A stretch of 64,000 nt of DNA from Terriglobia bacterium (GTDB taxonomy: Bacteria; Acidobacteriota; Terriglobia; Terriglobales; Acidobacteriaceae), in assembly GCA_020073015.1 (NCBI GenBank), contig JAIQFZ010000004.1, forward strand, positions 79,928 through 143,927. Reading direction: 5' to 3'. The position numbers were made by a program, and so were the translations under genes. The notes under the pieces are model-generated. The model was given only the letters and a program-made list of their open reading frames with translations. It ran no database searches and had not been told where the DNA came from. Shown here in pieces: positions 8,790 through 17,416 of the stretch. Position 1 is the stretch's first letter; every line of letters begins with the position of its first letter.

Positions 8790-9557
8790 CTACCCCAAGG
8801 CGGAGAGCACCGCAGCCGTTACTTGCTTGAAAGCTGCTGAGCCCGGGTCGATCAGTTCAAAATGCCCGCACCGGGTAATCTCGATCAACTGAACCGACTC
8901 GCTGCTCTTCTTCTGTTCGACATAGTTGCGGCTGAACTCCACGGGAACGGTGTCGTCATCCGTGCCGTGGATGAGCCATTGCCGCGCCTGCGGAATCTTG
9001 AGTTCCATCGGATCGGCCTCCCGGTAGTGCTCCGGCACCGCTTCCGGTGTGCCGCCCAGGAACTCCACCACCGCATCGTGGCTGAGATGCAGCGCAAATG
9101 CCTTCCTCAGATCCACCACGCCGGCGAGTGCCATTACCCTCCGCAGCGAAGTCTCGTGCGCCGCCAGGCAAAGTGCCAACTGGCCCCCGGCGGAGTGGCC
9201 CATTACTACCAACCGCTTCCGATCCAGTTGAAATCGGGCGGCTTCCTGCCGGACATACCGATAAGCCGATCGCACGTCGGCAAAGGTTCCCGGCCAGCCT
9301 CCGCCCTGGTCGCCGACTCGCCGGTACTCCGCATTGAAGGTCGCGATGCCCGCTGCCCGCAGCGCCTCACACAAGTGTCCCGCATGCGCCAGGTCGTACT
9401 TCGCGCGCCAGTAGCCACCGTGCAGGTTCAGCAGGACCGGGTACGGCCCCTTGCCCCGGGGAAGGCGCAGTTCGACAAACTGATTCGAGTCGCTTCCGTA
9501 CGCCTCCCGCCTGTCCGGAGGCAGTTGCGGCCGGCTTAGAATGTCCACGGTTGACAC
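8790..9557 (-). CDS. alpha/beta-hydrolase (esterase/lipase, BD-FAE-like)
   Basis: 255 aa starting with GTG at 9557. It shows the oxyanion-hole motif L-H-G-G-Y-W, the nucleophile elbow G-H-S-A-G-G, an acid in H-G-T-D-D-D-T-V-P and the catalytic His in C-G-H-F-E-L, so the Ser-Asp-His triad looks complete. There is no signal peptide, so it is cytoplasmic. It resembles carboxylesterases of the BD-FAE/kynurenine-formamidase-like group; the substrate is open. Confidence 0.85.
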   Translation of the reverse strand: MSTVDILSRPQLPPDRREAYGSDSNQFVELRLPRGKGPYPVLLNLHGGYWRAKYDLAHAGHLCEALRAAGIATFNAEYRRVGDQGGGWPGTFADVRSAYRYVRQEAARFQLDRKRLVVMGHSAGGQLALCLAAHETSLRRVMALAGVVDLRKAFALHLSHDAVVEFLGGTPEAVPEHYREADPMELKIPQARQWLIHGTDDDTVPVEFSRNYVEQKKSSESVQLIEITRCGHFELIDPGSAAFKQVTAAVLSALG

Positions 9558-9575
9558 GAACGACCCTGCGCCAGG

Positions 9576-9824
9576 CTACCCCTGTTTAAGCTTCAGCTTG
9601 CCCTTATTGTCTTCAAGAAACACTTGAAGATCGGGCGCGACCTCCAGCAACCGCTTCCACTGCTCATAATAGAGTGTCACTGGAAAGCGTCCGAGCCCAT
9701 ACACGCTCACGCCTCCCTTTTCACTGACACGAAACTCCATAGCGCCGCTGCGCTTCTTTGTATCCACCTGTTTTTCAAGATCGGCTAAACGGGCCTTTAA
9801 TTCTTCATAGGTTGGTTCTGTCAT
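9576..9824 (-). CDS. small hypothetical protein with N-terminal coiled coil, 82 aa
   Basis: Residues 5-25 are a heptad-like helix (Y-E-E-L-K-A-R-L-A-D-L-E-K-Q-V), followed by a compact beta-rich segment with V-S-V-Y-G-L-G-R-F-P-V-T-L-Y and a final helix. The second part looks like a small domain seen in many short acidobacterial and proteobacterial hypotheticals (from memory). GAGGT upstream of the ATG is a fair ribosome site. It sits 29 bp downstream of the PPOX gene on the same strand. Confidence 0.6.
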   Translation of the reverse strand: MTEPTYEELKARLADLEKQVDTKKRSGAMEFRVSEKGGVSVYGLGRFPVTLYYEQWKRLLEVAPDLQVFLEDNKGKLKLKQG

Positions 9825-9853
9825 GACAAGACCTCGAACGATTTTGTTTCATC

Positions 9854-10273
9854 TTACCGCCTGGGCGTGTGTTCGAACGGCAGTTTCGCATAGCGAGCCT
9901 TATCGACTTCAATAAACAGCGCGATTCTCCCTTCCGGTGTGCGGAACGGGAACGGCTTCCCGGTGTACTTGACCGAGATCGGATCCATAATTGTCAACTG
10001 CGGGTCTGGACGCCGCTCCACGACTCTTCCTCGCAACTGAACCTCTTCATAGGGATTCGTGCCACTGACCACCGACAGTGCCACGCGGGCGTCCCGAAGC
10101 GTGTTTCTAGCCTTTAACGAGCCTTCTCCGGTGCAGACAATGATTCTCTCTCCATCGCGACCGATCCACACCGGAACCGATTGTGGCGAGCCGTCTGGCA
10201 TCAGCGTTGCCAGATGCGCGAAGTTTGGTCCGTCTAGCAATTCTTTCACTTCCCCAGGGATGACAATGCCCAT
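9854..10273 (-). CDS. PPOX-class (pyridoxamine-5'-phosphate oxidase-like) flavin/F420 protein
   Basis: 139-aa split-barrel protein. The N-terminal block L-A-T-L-M-P-D-G-S-P-Q-S-V-P-V-W and the K-A-R-N-T-L-R-D-A-R-V-A-L-S-V segment are typical of the PPOX-class F420-dependent family (TIGR03618 type). It probably binds FMN or F420 and reduces small substrates or acts as a cofactor-binding protein. AGGAGAT lies directly upstream of the ATG. Confidence 0.8.
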   Translation of the reverse strand: MGIVIPGEVKELLDGPNFAHLATLMPDGSPQSVPVWIGRDGERIIVCTGEGSLKARNTLRDARVALSVVSGTNPYEEVQLRGRVVERRPDPQLTIMDPISVKYTGKPFPFRTPEGRIALFIEVDKARYAKLPFEHTPRR

Positions 10274-10390
10274 AGATCTCCTATTGGTACGCGCTCTGCC
10301 ATAAAGACTTGTGACTGAAATGATGACTTACAACAACGTCGAATAGTATATGGCTTCAGCGCAGTTTGCACTCCTCGCCCGCCCGCGATC

Positions 10391-12598
10391 TCAGAAGAAT
10401 TTACCCACTTTGAAATAGAATTTGCGATGCTGCGTGTCTCCCAGGCTGCCTCCGAAAAACATCGGCCCAAACACCGTCTGGAACAATACTCCGATCGTCC
10501 CATTCTGCTGGATCCTCGGCACGCCCGTGGGCTGACCATAGGCTTTTCCCGCTTCGTACATCGAGAACAGATACAGATTCTGCTTCAGCAGCGGTGAAAG
10601 TTCGCGCAACCGGTAAAGAAGCGCGGGTTGAAACAGGAAGTACTGGTTGGTTAACAACTCGTTTGTCCCATAAGCTCCCAGACGCAGCGGTCCTCCCAGG
10701 CTGAAGGGCGGGAAACCTACATTCTTGGTCGAAAACGCCGTCCCGCCGGATGCAAAGAACAACACGGACGACCGCTCGCTTGTTCGTTGCGCCAAGCCGA
10801 ATCGCAATTCTTCGGTCGGCACCACGTCCGCGGTCCCCGGATTCGCATCGTAGAACTTGAAGGTGGATTCCACCCGCACCCCGCTGCGCGGGATCACCGG
10901 ATCATCGAAACGCTCCAATCGGTACCGTAAGGATGTAATCCCAAACCGGCCGTGCACAGCCGGCGTCACCGGCACGCCAATATCCTCGCTCACCTTCTGA
11001 TATCCAGCCTGATACCCGACTCGCAGTTCCCCGCTTCGCCCGAACGCATAGCCGAGGTCGACTCCGCCGCCCATGCGCCGGTTACGGTACTCGCCCAGCA
11101 CTCGATTGCGCTGATAGACGTTGAAAGGGCTGCTATCCGCCATCCCGTACATCGAGATAAACCAGTGGGTGTAGGCAGTGAACGGATGATAATACTCGGT
11201 GCTCAGCCCGTACTCGGAGCCTGCCACAAAGTCATTGCGCCACTCCGATCCAAATCCGCCAAAATCGAGAAAGGTGATCCGGCCGCCCACCTGAAACAGC
11301 ACATTCTTGTAGTCCGATCCGTCGATCAAAAGCTGTGGATGGACGGTCGGTGGCGCGTACTCCTTTTCCTCCGCATCGACCGCCAATCCCGGTTGTCCGT
11401 TCTGCTCTCGAATGGCATACCCCGCCCGGGAAAAGCGTCCCAGCCCCGTGATATTCATCATCTGCTGATCGACGGCGTCCTCTTTGACGGGCTCGCCGGC
11501 CAGTCCTGCCAACCGGTGCTCCAGCCCTCTCGCGATGGAATCACTGGCGCCGGTGACGTCCACGAACTGCGGCGTTGGTACTTGCCGACGCCTCTTTGTT
11601 AGCGCTGTCTGCAACTGCTGCCACTCGTCCGCGCCAATTTGCAGACCGGCCAGCACCGCATGCTTTTCCTGCGCGGCTCTATAGCCTTCGGCTTCGATTT
11701 CGGCAAATCGCGGGTAGTCGGCCGCGTCAAAGTTTCCCATATCGGCCGTCAGCACAATATCTGCCTTCTCCATACTGCGCAGTTCGTTGATGGCAATCGT
11801 AACGCTTGCCGAGCGCTGCAGCACGCCCACCGATGACATCGGTTCCTTCGGGTTCACCGGCTTTGTCTTCAAGTGGACCGCAATCACAATGTCCGCACCC
11901 ATCTGCCGCGCGACGTCGACCGGCAGATTATCCAGCAGTCCACCGTCCACCAGGACGCGATCGCCGTCCCGCACCGGACTGAAGAAGGCTGGCAGTGACA
12001 TCGTAGCCCGCAGTGCCAACGCGAGCGACCCGTGGTCGAAGACATACGCCTTCTGAGCTACCAGATCGGTAGCCACGCACCGGAACGGAATCGGCAGATC
12101 GTCAAAGCTCCGCATCTCCGAATACGGCAATCCCACGCGGTCCAGAATCAATCCCACTTGCTGGCCGGAACTGAACCCGCTTGGAAATTGCGCGCCGTGC
12201 TTCAACCCGAACTCGAACGCATTGGGATACTCCCGCCGGTCTTCCTTCCTCCGAAATGACAGGTTCTTGTACGGCGTTACTCCACGCAGGACTTCGTTCC
12301 ACTTGATGCCTCGGATCATTTTGCGAATCTGATCCGGAGGCTCTCCCGTCGCATAGACTCCTCCGATCAGGCCGCCCATACTGGTGCCCGCGATCACATC
12401 CACCGGGATGCGATTCTCCTCCAGCCACTGGAGCACTCCCACGTGCGCCAAGCCGAGCGCTCCACCACCTTCGAGCACCAGTCCGATGCGCGGCCGGTGT
12501 CTTACCGGTGCTCCTTCCTGCCGCGTGTGAGGGGCGTTCTCCTGCGCACAAACGCTTGCTGCCAGCAGTACTACAACTGCAACTCCGTCCAGTTTCAT
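10391..12598 (-). CDS. patatin-like phospholipase with C-terminal outer-membrane beta-barrel (PlpD-like, type Vd)
   Basis: 735 aa from the ATG at 12598, which gives a proper signal peptide (cleavage near A-Q, residues 18-19). The patatin domain has the oxyanion loop E-G-G-G-A-L-G, the nucleophile G-T-S-M-G (Ser73) and the dyad Asp in D-G-G-L-L-D-N. From ~residue 400 a POTRA-like segment and a 16-stranded BamA-type barrel follow, ending in F-Y-F-K-V-G-K-F-F with a terminal Phe. This architecture is that of Pseudomonas PlpD, an outer-membrane autotransporter phospholipase. A frame extending to 12751 lacks signal-peptide logic at its N-terminus and is not used. Confidence 0.85.
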   Translation of the reverse strand: MKLDGVAVVVLLAASVCAQENAPHTRQEGAPVRHRPRIGLVLEGGGALGLAHVGVLQWLEENRIPVDVIAGTSMGGLIGGVYATGEPPDQIRKMIRGIKWNEVLRGVTPYKNLSFRRKEDRREYPNAFEFGLKHGAQFPSGFSSGQQVGLILDRVGLPYSEMRSFDDLPIPFRCVATDLVAQKAYVFDHGSLALALRATMSLPAFFSPVRDGDRVLVDGGLLDNLPVDVARQMGADIVIAVHLKTKPVNPKEPMSSVGVLQRSASVTIAINELRSMEKADIVLTADMGNFDAADYPRFAEIEAEGYRAAQEKHAVLAGLQIGADEWQQLQTALTKRRRQVPTPQFVDVTGASDSIARGLEHRLAGLAGEPVKEDAVDQQMMNITGLGRFSRAGYAIREQNGQPGLAVDAEEKEYAPPTVHPQLLIDGSDYKNVLFQVGGRITFLDFGGFGSEWRNDFVAGSEYGLSTEYYHPFTAYTHWFISMYGMADSSPFNVYQRNRVLGEYRNRRMGGGVDLGYAFGRSGELRVGYQAGYQKVSEDIGVPVTPAVHGRFGITSLRYRLERFDDPVIPRSGVRVESTFKFYDANPGTADVVPTEELRFGLAQRTSERSSVLFFASGGTAFSTKNVGFPPFSLGGPLRLGAYGTNELLTNQYFLFQPALLYRLRELSPLLKQNLYLFSMYEAGKAYGQPTGVPRIQQNGTIGVLFQTVFGPMFFGGSLGDTQHRKFYFKVGKFF

Positions 12599-12824
12599 GG
12601 CGTCTCCAAAGCCAAAGGATAAGTTTAGGCCCGTCATCCCGGTCCCAGAAACACAGAGAGGCTGACGAAGAATGTTCGCCAGCCTCTTGGCGTCGCTGCT
12701 CGCTCGCGCGACCTTAGGCTCCCCTCCTGCCGCCACCAGCCCTTGCAGCACTGTACGTAGGCAGCGGATGGTACGGTCGGTGCTAAACTCTGCTCAGGAA
12801 TGACTCCGGTGCAGGAGACGGTCG

Positions 12825-12965
12825 ATGGCAAAACACAGGTTTTCAATCATTGAAAGCGTGCCCATTCTGATTCTGCTGGGATTGCTCGCGGGCGCTGTGG
12901 GAGGCCTTGGAATTGGTCTGATCCAGCAGAAGGCTGCGTCCTCGAGTGCCAGCGCTTCCCGATAG
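12825..12965 (+). CDS. small single-span membrane peptide, 46 aa
   Basis: A short frame with ATG at 12825 preceded by AGGAG (12813-12817). It encodes a basic N-terminus (M-A-K-H-R), one hydrophobic Gly/Leu/Ile-rich span of ~25 residues and a Ser/Ala-rich polar tail. The ribosome site, charge asymmetry and clean membrane span argue for a real gene. The function is unknown. It reads divergently from the patatin gene. Confidence 0.5.
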   Translation: MAKHRFSIIESVPILILLGLLAGAVGGLGIGLIQQKAASSSASASR

Positions 12966-13291
12966 ACTCCACTTCCAGGTCTGCAAGTTTGGGGTCCGCC
13001 TCGCGACACAGAAGACAGGGTTTTGTTGGGCTGGATCGCAGAATGCAAAACGGGAAGCGGGGAACCAGTGACGTATCAACGACCTTTGACGCTCTCCTGC
13101 AAGGACGAGGCGAATCAACGGGGAGCCGATAAACCGCCACAAGTCAGCGGCTTCAACCGGGCTCGGCTGCTATGCTGCTTTGCGCACGAGTAGCAAAACG
13201 CGCCGCTCTGCAGGCTTAACTGGGGCTCGGTCAATTAGTTGAACCTATATCGTGAAACCTCCACGTCAGGGACCAGAAATCAAGACTGCCT
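12966..13291. other. intergenic, nothing recognised
   Basis: No convincing gene, RNA or repeat is seen here. The frames across it are short, without ribosome sites, and read as low-complexity noise. It separates the small membrane peptide from the 3' end of the partition cassette. Confidence 0.5.
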
Positions 13292-13714
13292 CTACTGCGG
13301 CAGACGTGGTCGTTTCTTTGACCTCGACATCTGGCGCAACTTGACGAGAGCCATCTCCAAACCGGACCTGGCTATGTCGGAGAGATCCAGATCAAACTCT
13401 TTGGCTAGGGTTCGAAATTCCCTGTCCATACTGATGGGGATGCGAAATGTGTAAGGCAGCCCGCGTTCCTTTTCGGCTGCAGTCACGAGCCTAGTCAAGG
13501 GATCGGCTTCCAGCTCAACAGCGCTCTCGGGAGCTACCGCTTCCCTGCTTTCGGTGTGATTAACCGGTTGCGGCTCCTCGACGAGAAGGGCAACCTCCAT
13601 CGCCGTTGGCAGATCGAGATCGGCGCCTTTCAGAATTGGACGTTCGCGTAGCTCGCTGAAGTCTGCTCCGAAGTTAATACCGCCGCTGCCCTCTCGCTTG
13701 TTGATGCTAGCCAT
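13292..13714 (-). CDS. ribbon-helix-helix ParA-partner protein (centromere-binding candidate)
   Basis: 140 aa. The N-terminal ~90 residues are polar and probably disordered. The C-terminus (about 95-135) fits a ribbon-helix-helix: strand Y-T-F-R-I-P-I-S-M, helix D-R-E-F-R-T-L-A-K-E-F, helix D-L-S-D-I-A-R-S-G-L-E-M-A-L. The ATG at 13714 lies inside the parA 3' end (85-bp overlap) and is backed by a strong GGGAGGAG site, so the overlap looks genuine. By analogy with ParG/Omega-type partners it should bind DNA repeats near parA and stimulate the ParA ATPase (inference). Confidence 0.65.
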   Translation of the reverse strand: MASINKREGSGGINFGADFSELRERPILKGADLDLPTAMEVALLVEEPQPVNHTESREAVAPESAVELEADPLTRLVTAAEKERGLPYTFRIPISMDREFRTLAKEFDLDLSDIARSGLEMALVKLRQMSRSKKRPRLPQ

Positions 13715-14379
13715 TTCAGAATCTCCTCCCTCAAAGAGATGTACTCGACTGCTCCTTTACTGTTCTGTGCAATTTCAAAGATCGTCAGCCCCGCATCAGC
13801 TGTCCGGCGGATGTCCTCCCGATGTGCAATTGAGGTTTCCAGAACACGGATCGGTAAACCGGCGAGGTTCAATACAAGCTGGGTCCTGGCCCCCTTGGCC
13901 GAGTTCGTTCGGACATCGCGATTGTTGATGAACGCCAGAAGTTCGAGGTCTGGTTTTGTGGTTTCGCGAATGGCTAAGAGCCACTGCAGAAACCCGACGA
14001 GCGCCCGCAGGTCGTGTCCGGATGGCACAACGGGTATCAGAACGGCGTTTGACACCAAGACCGCATTCCGCAACACTTCCCCATCCTTTTCGCCAGGGTC
14101 CCGCGGCGGGCAATCAATGAGCACAACATCGTAAGGATCGACCGCCAATGCGGCTTTCAGGAAATTCCGTACGTTCGTGGACTGCAAGCCCAGGACTTCG
14201 TACGAACAGCCAGACCCTTCTCCGGTTCTTCGCCACGAGTAAGCGCTGGCTTGACTACCGTCGGCATCCACAATCAAGGTCCGATAACCTCTAGCCACAA
14301 AGGCGCCCGCTAGATTGGTAGCGGTAGTGGTTTTCCCGCTGCCACCCTTTTTGTTTGCAACCGCTATGATCGTCGCCAT
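13630..14379 (-). CDS. parA: ParA-family partition ATPase
   Basis: 249 aa, the short ParA type without an N-terminal HTH (plasmid type Ib-like). The deviant Walker A motif K-K-G-G-S-G-K-T-T is at residues 10-18, a D-A-D-G motif near 39 and Walker B V-L-I-D-C-P-P near 87. It overlaps a ribbon-helix-helix partner gene downstream, and a 12-bp iteron array lies 150-200 bp upstream. GC over part of the gene is about 47% (28 of 60 bases at 13921-13980), below the ~60% surroundings. The context suggests an integrated plasmid partition unit rather than chromosomal ParABS. Confidence 0.85.
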   Translation of the reverse strand: MATIIAVANKKGGSGKTTTATNLAGAFVARGYRTLIVDADGSQASAYSWRRTGEGSGCSYEVLGLQSTNVRNFLKAALAVDPYDVVLIDCPPRDPGEKDGEVLRNAVLVSNAVLIPVVPSGHDLRALVGFLQWLLAIRETTKPDLELLAFINNRDVRTNSAKGARTQLVLNLAGLPIRVLETSIAHREDIRRTADAGLTIFEIAQNSKGAVEYISLREEILKWLASTSERAAAVLTSEQTSASYANVQF

Positions 14380-14435
14380 ACGTCGCAGCCTACCCCTATG
14401 GCGCTCATGCGTGGAGTAACTATTATGGTTCTGCG

Positions 14436-14577
14436 GACAGGACAGGCGTACCTACTGTCTGTCAACCCGACAACACGTACGCGGAAACATCTGATTTAAG
14501 ACGGCTAACTCGTATTACACACTGTCTGACAGACCGTAAGACAGACACGCTGACAGACCTGCGGACTGACCCGTCCG
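14436..14577. repeat. GACAG/CTGTC repeats with a 12-bp iteron array: candidate centromere/operator
   Basis: GACAGAC begins at 14528, 14540 and 14552, and GACTGAC at 14564: four units with an exact 12-bp period. The inverted motif CTGTC sits at 14522-14526 (palindrome CTGTC-T-GACAG) and ACTGTCTG recurs at 14454-14461. Two adjacent GACAG copies lie at 14436-14445. The array is directly upstream of parA, where ribbon-helix-helix partners bind in known type Ib systems. Confidence 0.65.
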
Positions 14578-15531
14578 TCATTCGCCACGTCCTACCCTCT
14601 CCGAAACCGTGCGCTGCGTGTTCCGCGTATAGCACCGAATGCGTGATGATAAGTGTGCACTCCCGCCGTGCGCGCGCAGGAATGCGTGCCGGGCCGGGCC
14701 GCGGCTCCCTTCTAACGACGGCAATCGTAGGGCCGCGGCGTGCCTCGTCTCCCTTCTCAGTACCGCAGATGGCCCCTCCCATCCGCGATCGATCCACCTG
14801 GCTTGTCGGCCATCCGTCGCCTGCGCCTCTTGTCGCTGAAGTCTTAGCGAAGGTTTGTCCCCGCGCAAGAACGCGGGACGCATCAACTCTGCGCAGGCCG
14901 ATCGCTATGTTCCGTCGGAACGATCCCTTTTGCTTCGATGGATGGCTGATTTTGCCAACCGAGCGACCTTACCGGGGAGTCTTCCCCACAGCCTTAACCC
15001 AGGATGCCGCTAAGGCGTGGAAAGTCTGGATGTTTCTGCGTACCGGTGCACCGTCCATCTAATAGTTAAAGGAAGTATGGGGCTTGGGAATTTGACGGGT
15101 AAATAGCATTAAAGATCGCTAAATCAATCACATAGACGCTCACACCTAAAGTTGCATGCCGCGCGTAAAACAACATCTTGTGTTTACTATTCAGTAACTA
15201 CACATGCCATGTGTACTTAATAGTTAATACCCCTGCTCCAGTATTTTGTGGTTTTGCGATGCCACCATATGTTGGGGGTGGCCCCAATGCGGTTCGAGCA
15301 GTACTTGAACTGCAGTGCAAGGTGAAGTATTGCTTGAAGGGGACTCTCAGGGCTTACATGAAGAACGCTTCCCTGTTGCCCCGTTGGCTCAGCAGACAAT
15401 CGTCAGGAGTAAAGGTGAAGCACCGCTTTAGGAGAGCCTTGAAGCATTACTCGAATGGCGATTCCCGAGGGGTCGGATCAGGTGCAGAAGACAATCGGAG
15501 CCACAGCTGGTCTCAAGATGATTCGAAAAAA
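14578..15531. other. gene-poor tract between the partition cassette and tRNA-Gly
   Basis: Open frames exist on both strands around 14580-15060 but they lack ribosome sites and family features, so I do not call them. From about 15060 to 15240 the DNA becomes AT-rich relative to its surroundings and carries copies of TAATAGTT (15060-15067, 15218-15225; inverse at 14418-14425). No integrase is visible. It may be decayed island or plasmid DNA. Confidence 0.45.
15186..15224. repeat. palindrome in AT-rich DNA
   Basis: TACACATG-C-CATGTGTA (15199-15215) is a perfect 17-bp palindrome, flanked by ACTATT (15186-15191) and its complement AATAGT (15219-15224). It could be an operator or a replication or transfer site of the putative integrated element. 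Confidence 0.5.
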
Positions 15532-15606
15532 TGGAGCGGGAGACGGGGATCGAACCCGTGACATCCAGCTTGGGAAGCTGGCGTTCTACCGCTGAACTAC
15601 TCCCGC
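15532..15606 (-). tRNA. tRNA-Gly (anticodon CCC)
   Basis: A full cloverleaf can be folded. Acceptor arms GCGGGAG/CTCCCGC pair; the anticodon stem CCAGC/GCTGG encloses the loop TTCCCAA (anticodon CCC); the T-arm has ACGGG-TTCGATC-CCCGT. The 3' CCA is encoded (15532-15534). The 3' end faces the gene-poor tract and the ParA cassette, which is the usual side for island integration. I found no second copy of the tRNA 3' end to serve as an att repeat. Confidence 0.93.
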
Positions 15607-15742
15607 CCAAGCCTGGTTAGATTATCACCCCACTCGCTCCGAGACAACGTTGCCCCCTGCTCCCATTTGCCATCGCCTCGCGCTCTCCCTTAAGATGCCC
15701 CGTCGGGCGGGCACCGATCTTTCCCGCCCCGCAGGAGCGCCG

Positions 15743-17383
15743 ATGCCCAGTCCTTCGAAGTCCAACTCTCGCCGCAATTTTCTTCGCGCTTCCATCGCTA
15801 CCACCGTGGCGGCTGCCGCGTATCCCGCACTCGGGTCCGCGGCCGGCGCGGACCTTCCTCCCGAACCGACCTCAACTCCCAGGGACTTCGAACTCGACGA
15901 ACTCACCCTGGACGACTTCCAGAAGGCCCTGCAATCGGGCCCATTGACGTCACACTCGCTGACCGAGAAGTATCTCGCCCGCATCCAGGAGATCGACAAA
16001 GCCGGCCCCCGGATCAACGCCATCATCGAAGTGAATCCGGAAGCGCTCGAGATCGCTGCCGCGCTCGACAAAGAGCGCAAAGAGAAAGGTCCGCGTGGCC
16101 CGCTGCACGGGGTTCCGGTTCTGATCAAAGACAACATCGACACCGCCGACCGCATGAGCACCACCGCCGGTTCCCTCGCCCTGCTCGACTCGCGCCCCTC
16201 CAAAGACGCCTTCGTCGCGGCGCAGTTGCGCAAAGCCGGCGCTGTAATCATGGGTAAGACAAACCTGAGCGAGTGGGCCAACATTCGTTCCAGCCATTCC
16301 ACCAGCGGATGGAGCGGACGCGGCGGACTCACGCGCAATCCCTACGCGCTCGATCGCAATCCCTGCGGCTCCAGTTCCGGCACGGGCGCCGCCATCTCAG
16401 CGAACCTCGCCGCCGTCGGAGTCGGCACCGAGACCGACGGATCCGTGGTCTGCCCATCCTCCGCCAATGGCATTGCCGGACTCAAACCGACCGTAGGACT
16501 CGTCAGCCGCAGCGGCATCATCCCCATCTCGCACAGCCAGGACACGCCTGGCCCGATGGCGCGCACGGTTCGTGACGTTGCTATTCTGCTCAGCGCGATG
16601 GCCGGCATCGACCCGGAAGATCGCGCCACGGCCGCCAGCGCCGGCAACTCCCATCCCGACTACACCAAGTTTCTGGACGCCGACGGACTCAAAGGCGCGC
16701 GCCTGGGCGTCGTGCGCAAATATTTCGGCTTCAACGACGCGGTCGACGAACTCATGAACAAGCTCATCGGCGAGATGAAGCAAGCCGGCGCCCAGATTGT
16801 CGATCCAGCTGACATTCCAACGATCGGCAAATTCGACGACAGTGAAATGACCGTGTTCCTCTACGAACTCAAAGCCGACCTCGCCGCCTATCTGGCGCGG
16901 ATCGGCCCCTCGGCACCCATGAAATCGCTGCAAGACGTGATTGAATTCAACGACCGCAATCGCGACAAGGAGATGCCCTATTTCGGTCAGGACATTTTTC
17001 TGAAGTCGGAAAAGAAAGGTCCGCTCACTGCAAAGGAATATCTGGATGCGCTCGCAAAGAATCATCGCCTTACCCGCACCCAGGGCATTGATTTCGTCAT
17101 GAACAAGTTCAAACTGGACGCGCTGGTCGCTCCCACCGGCGGTCCCGCGTGGCTTACGGATCTGATCAATGGCGATCATGCCGCCGGCGGAAGTTCAAGC
17201 GCTGCGGCGGTGGCGGGCTATCCCAACATCAATGTCACGGCCGGATTCATCTCGGGACTGCCGGTCGGCATTTCATTCTTCGGACGCGCCTGGAGCGAAC
17301 CAACTCTGCTCAAGATCGCCTACGGGTTTGAGCAACTGACGAAGGCGCGCCAGAAACCCCAGTTTCTCCCAACTGTTTCATAA
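15743..17383 (+). CDS. Tat-exported amidase (amidase signature family)
   Basis: 546 aa from the ATG at 15743, which places a twin-arginine signal (S-R-R-N-F-L-R-A) at residues 9-16, followed by an Ala-rich hydrophobic stretch. The amidase-signature Ser-cisSer-Lys triad is visible: Lys in V-L-I-K-D-N-I-D-T, cis-Ser in the G-S-S-S-G-T-G block and the nucleophile in D-G-S-V-V-C-P. The family hydrolyses small amides and peptide amides. Tat export implies it folds in the cytoplasm and acts outside it. Confidence 0.88.
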   Translation: MPSPSKSNSRRNFLRASIATTVAAAAYPALGSAAGADLPPEPTSTPRDFELDELTLDDFQKALQSGPLTSHSLTEKYLARIQEIDKAGPRINAIIEVNPEALEIAAALDKERKEKGPRGPLHGVPVLIKDNIDTADRMSTTAGSLALLDSRPSKDAFVAAQLRKAGAVIMGKTNLSEWANIRSSHSTSGWSGRGGLTRNPYALDRNPCGSSSGTGAAISANLAAVGVGTETDGSVVCPSSANGIAGLKPTVGLVSRSGIIPISHSQDTPGPMARTVRDVAILLSAMAGIDPEDRATAASAGNSHPDYTKFLDADGLKGARLGVVRKYFGFNDAVDELMNKLIGEMKQAGAQIVDPADIPTIGKFDDSEMTVFLYELKADLAAYLARIGPSAPMKSLQDVIEFNDRNRDKEMPYFGQDIFLKSEKKGPLTAKEYLDALAKNHRLTRTQGIDFVMNKFKLDALVAPTGGPAWLTDLINGDHAAGGSSSAAAVAGYPNINVTAGFISGLPVGISFFGRAWSEPTLLKIAYGFEQLTKARQKPQFLPTVS

Positions 17384-17416
17384 GGGATGCGCAGCCGCCG
17401 GCAGGCCGAACCTGAG

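Noticed and set aside
12847..13142. 97-99-aa minus-strand frames opposite the 46-aa peptide
   Set aside because: Lack ribosome sites; the plus-strand peptide explains the region better.
14462..15062. Frames on both strands (102-139 aa) in the tract before tRNA-Gly
   Set aside because: Overlapping frames on both strands, no ribosome sites, and the residues look random; treated as decayed or non-coding.
13200..15606. Direct repeat of the tRNA-Gly 3' end marking an att site
   Set aside because: Looked for a second copy near the far side of the partition cassette and found none, so island borders are not claimed.
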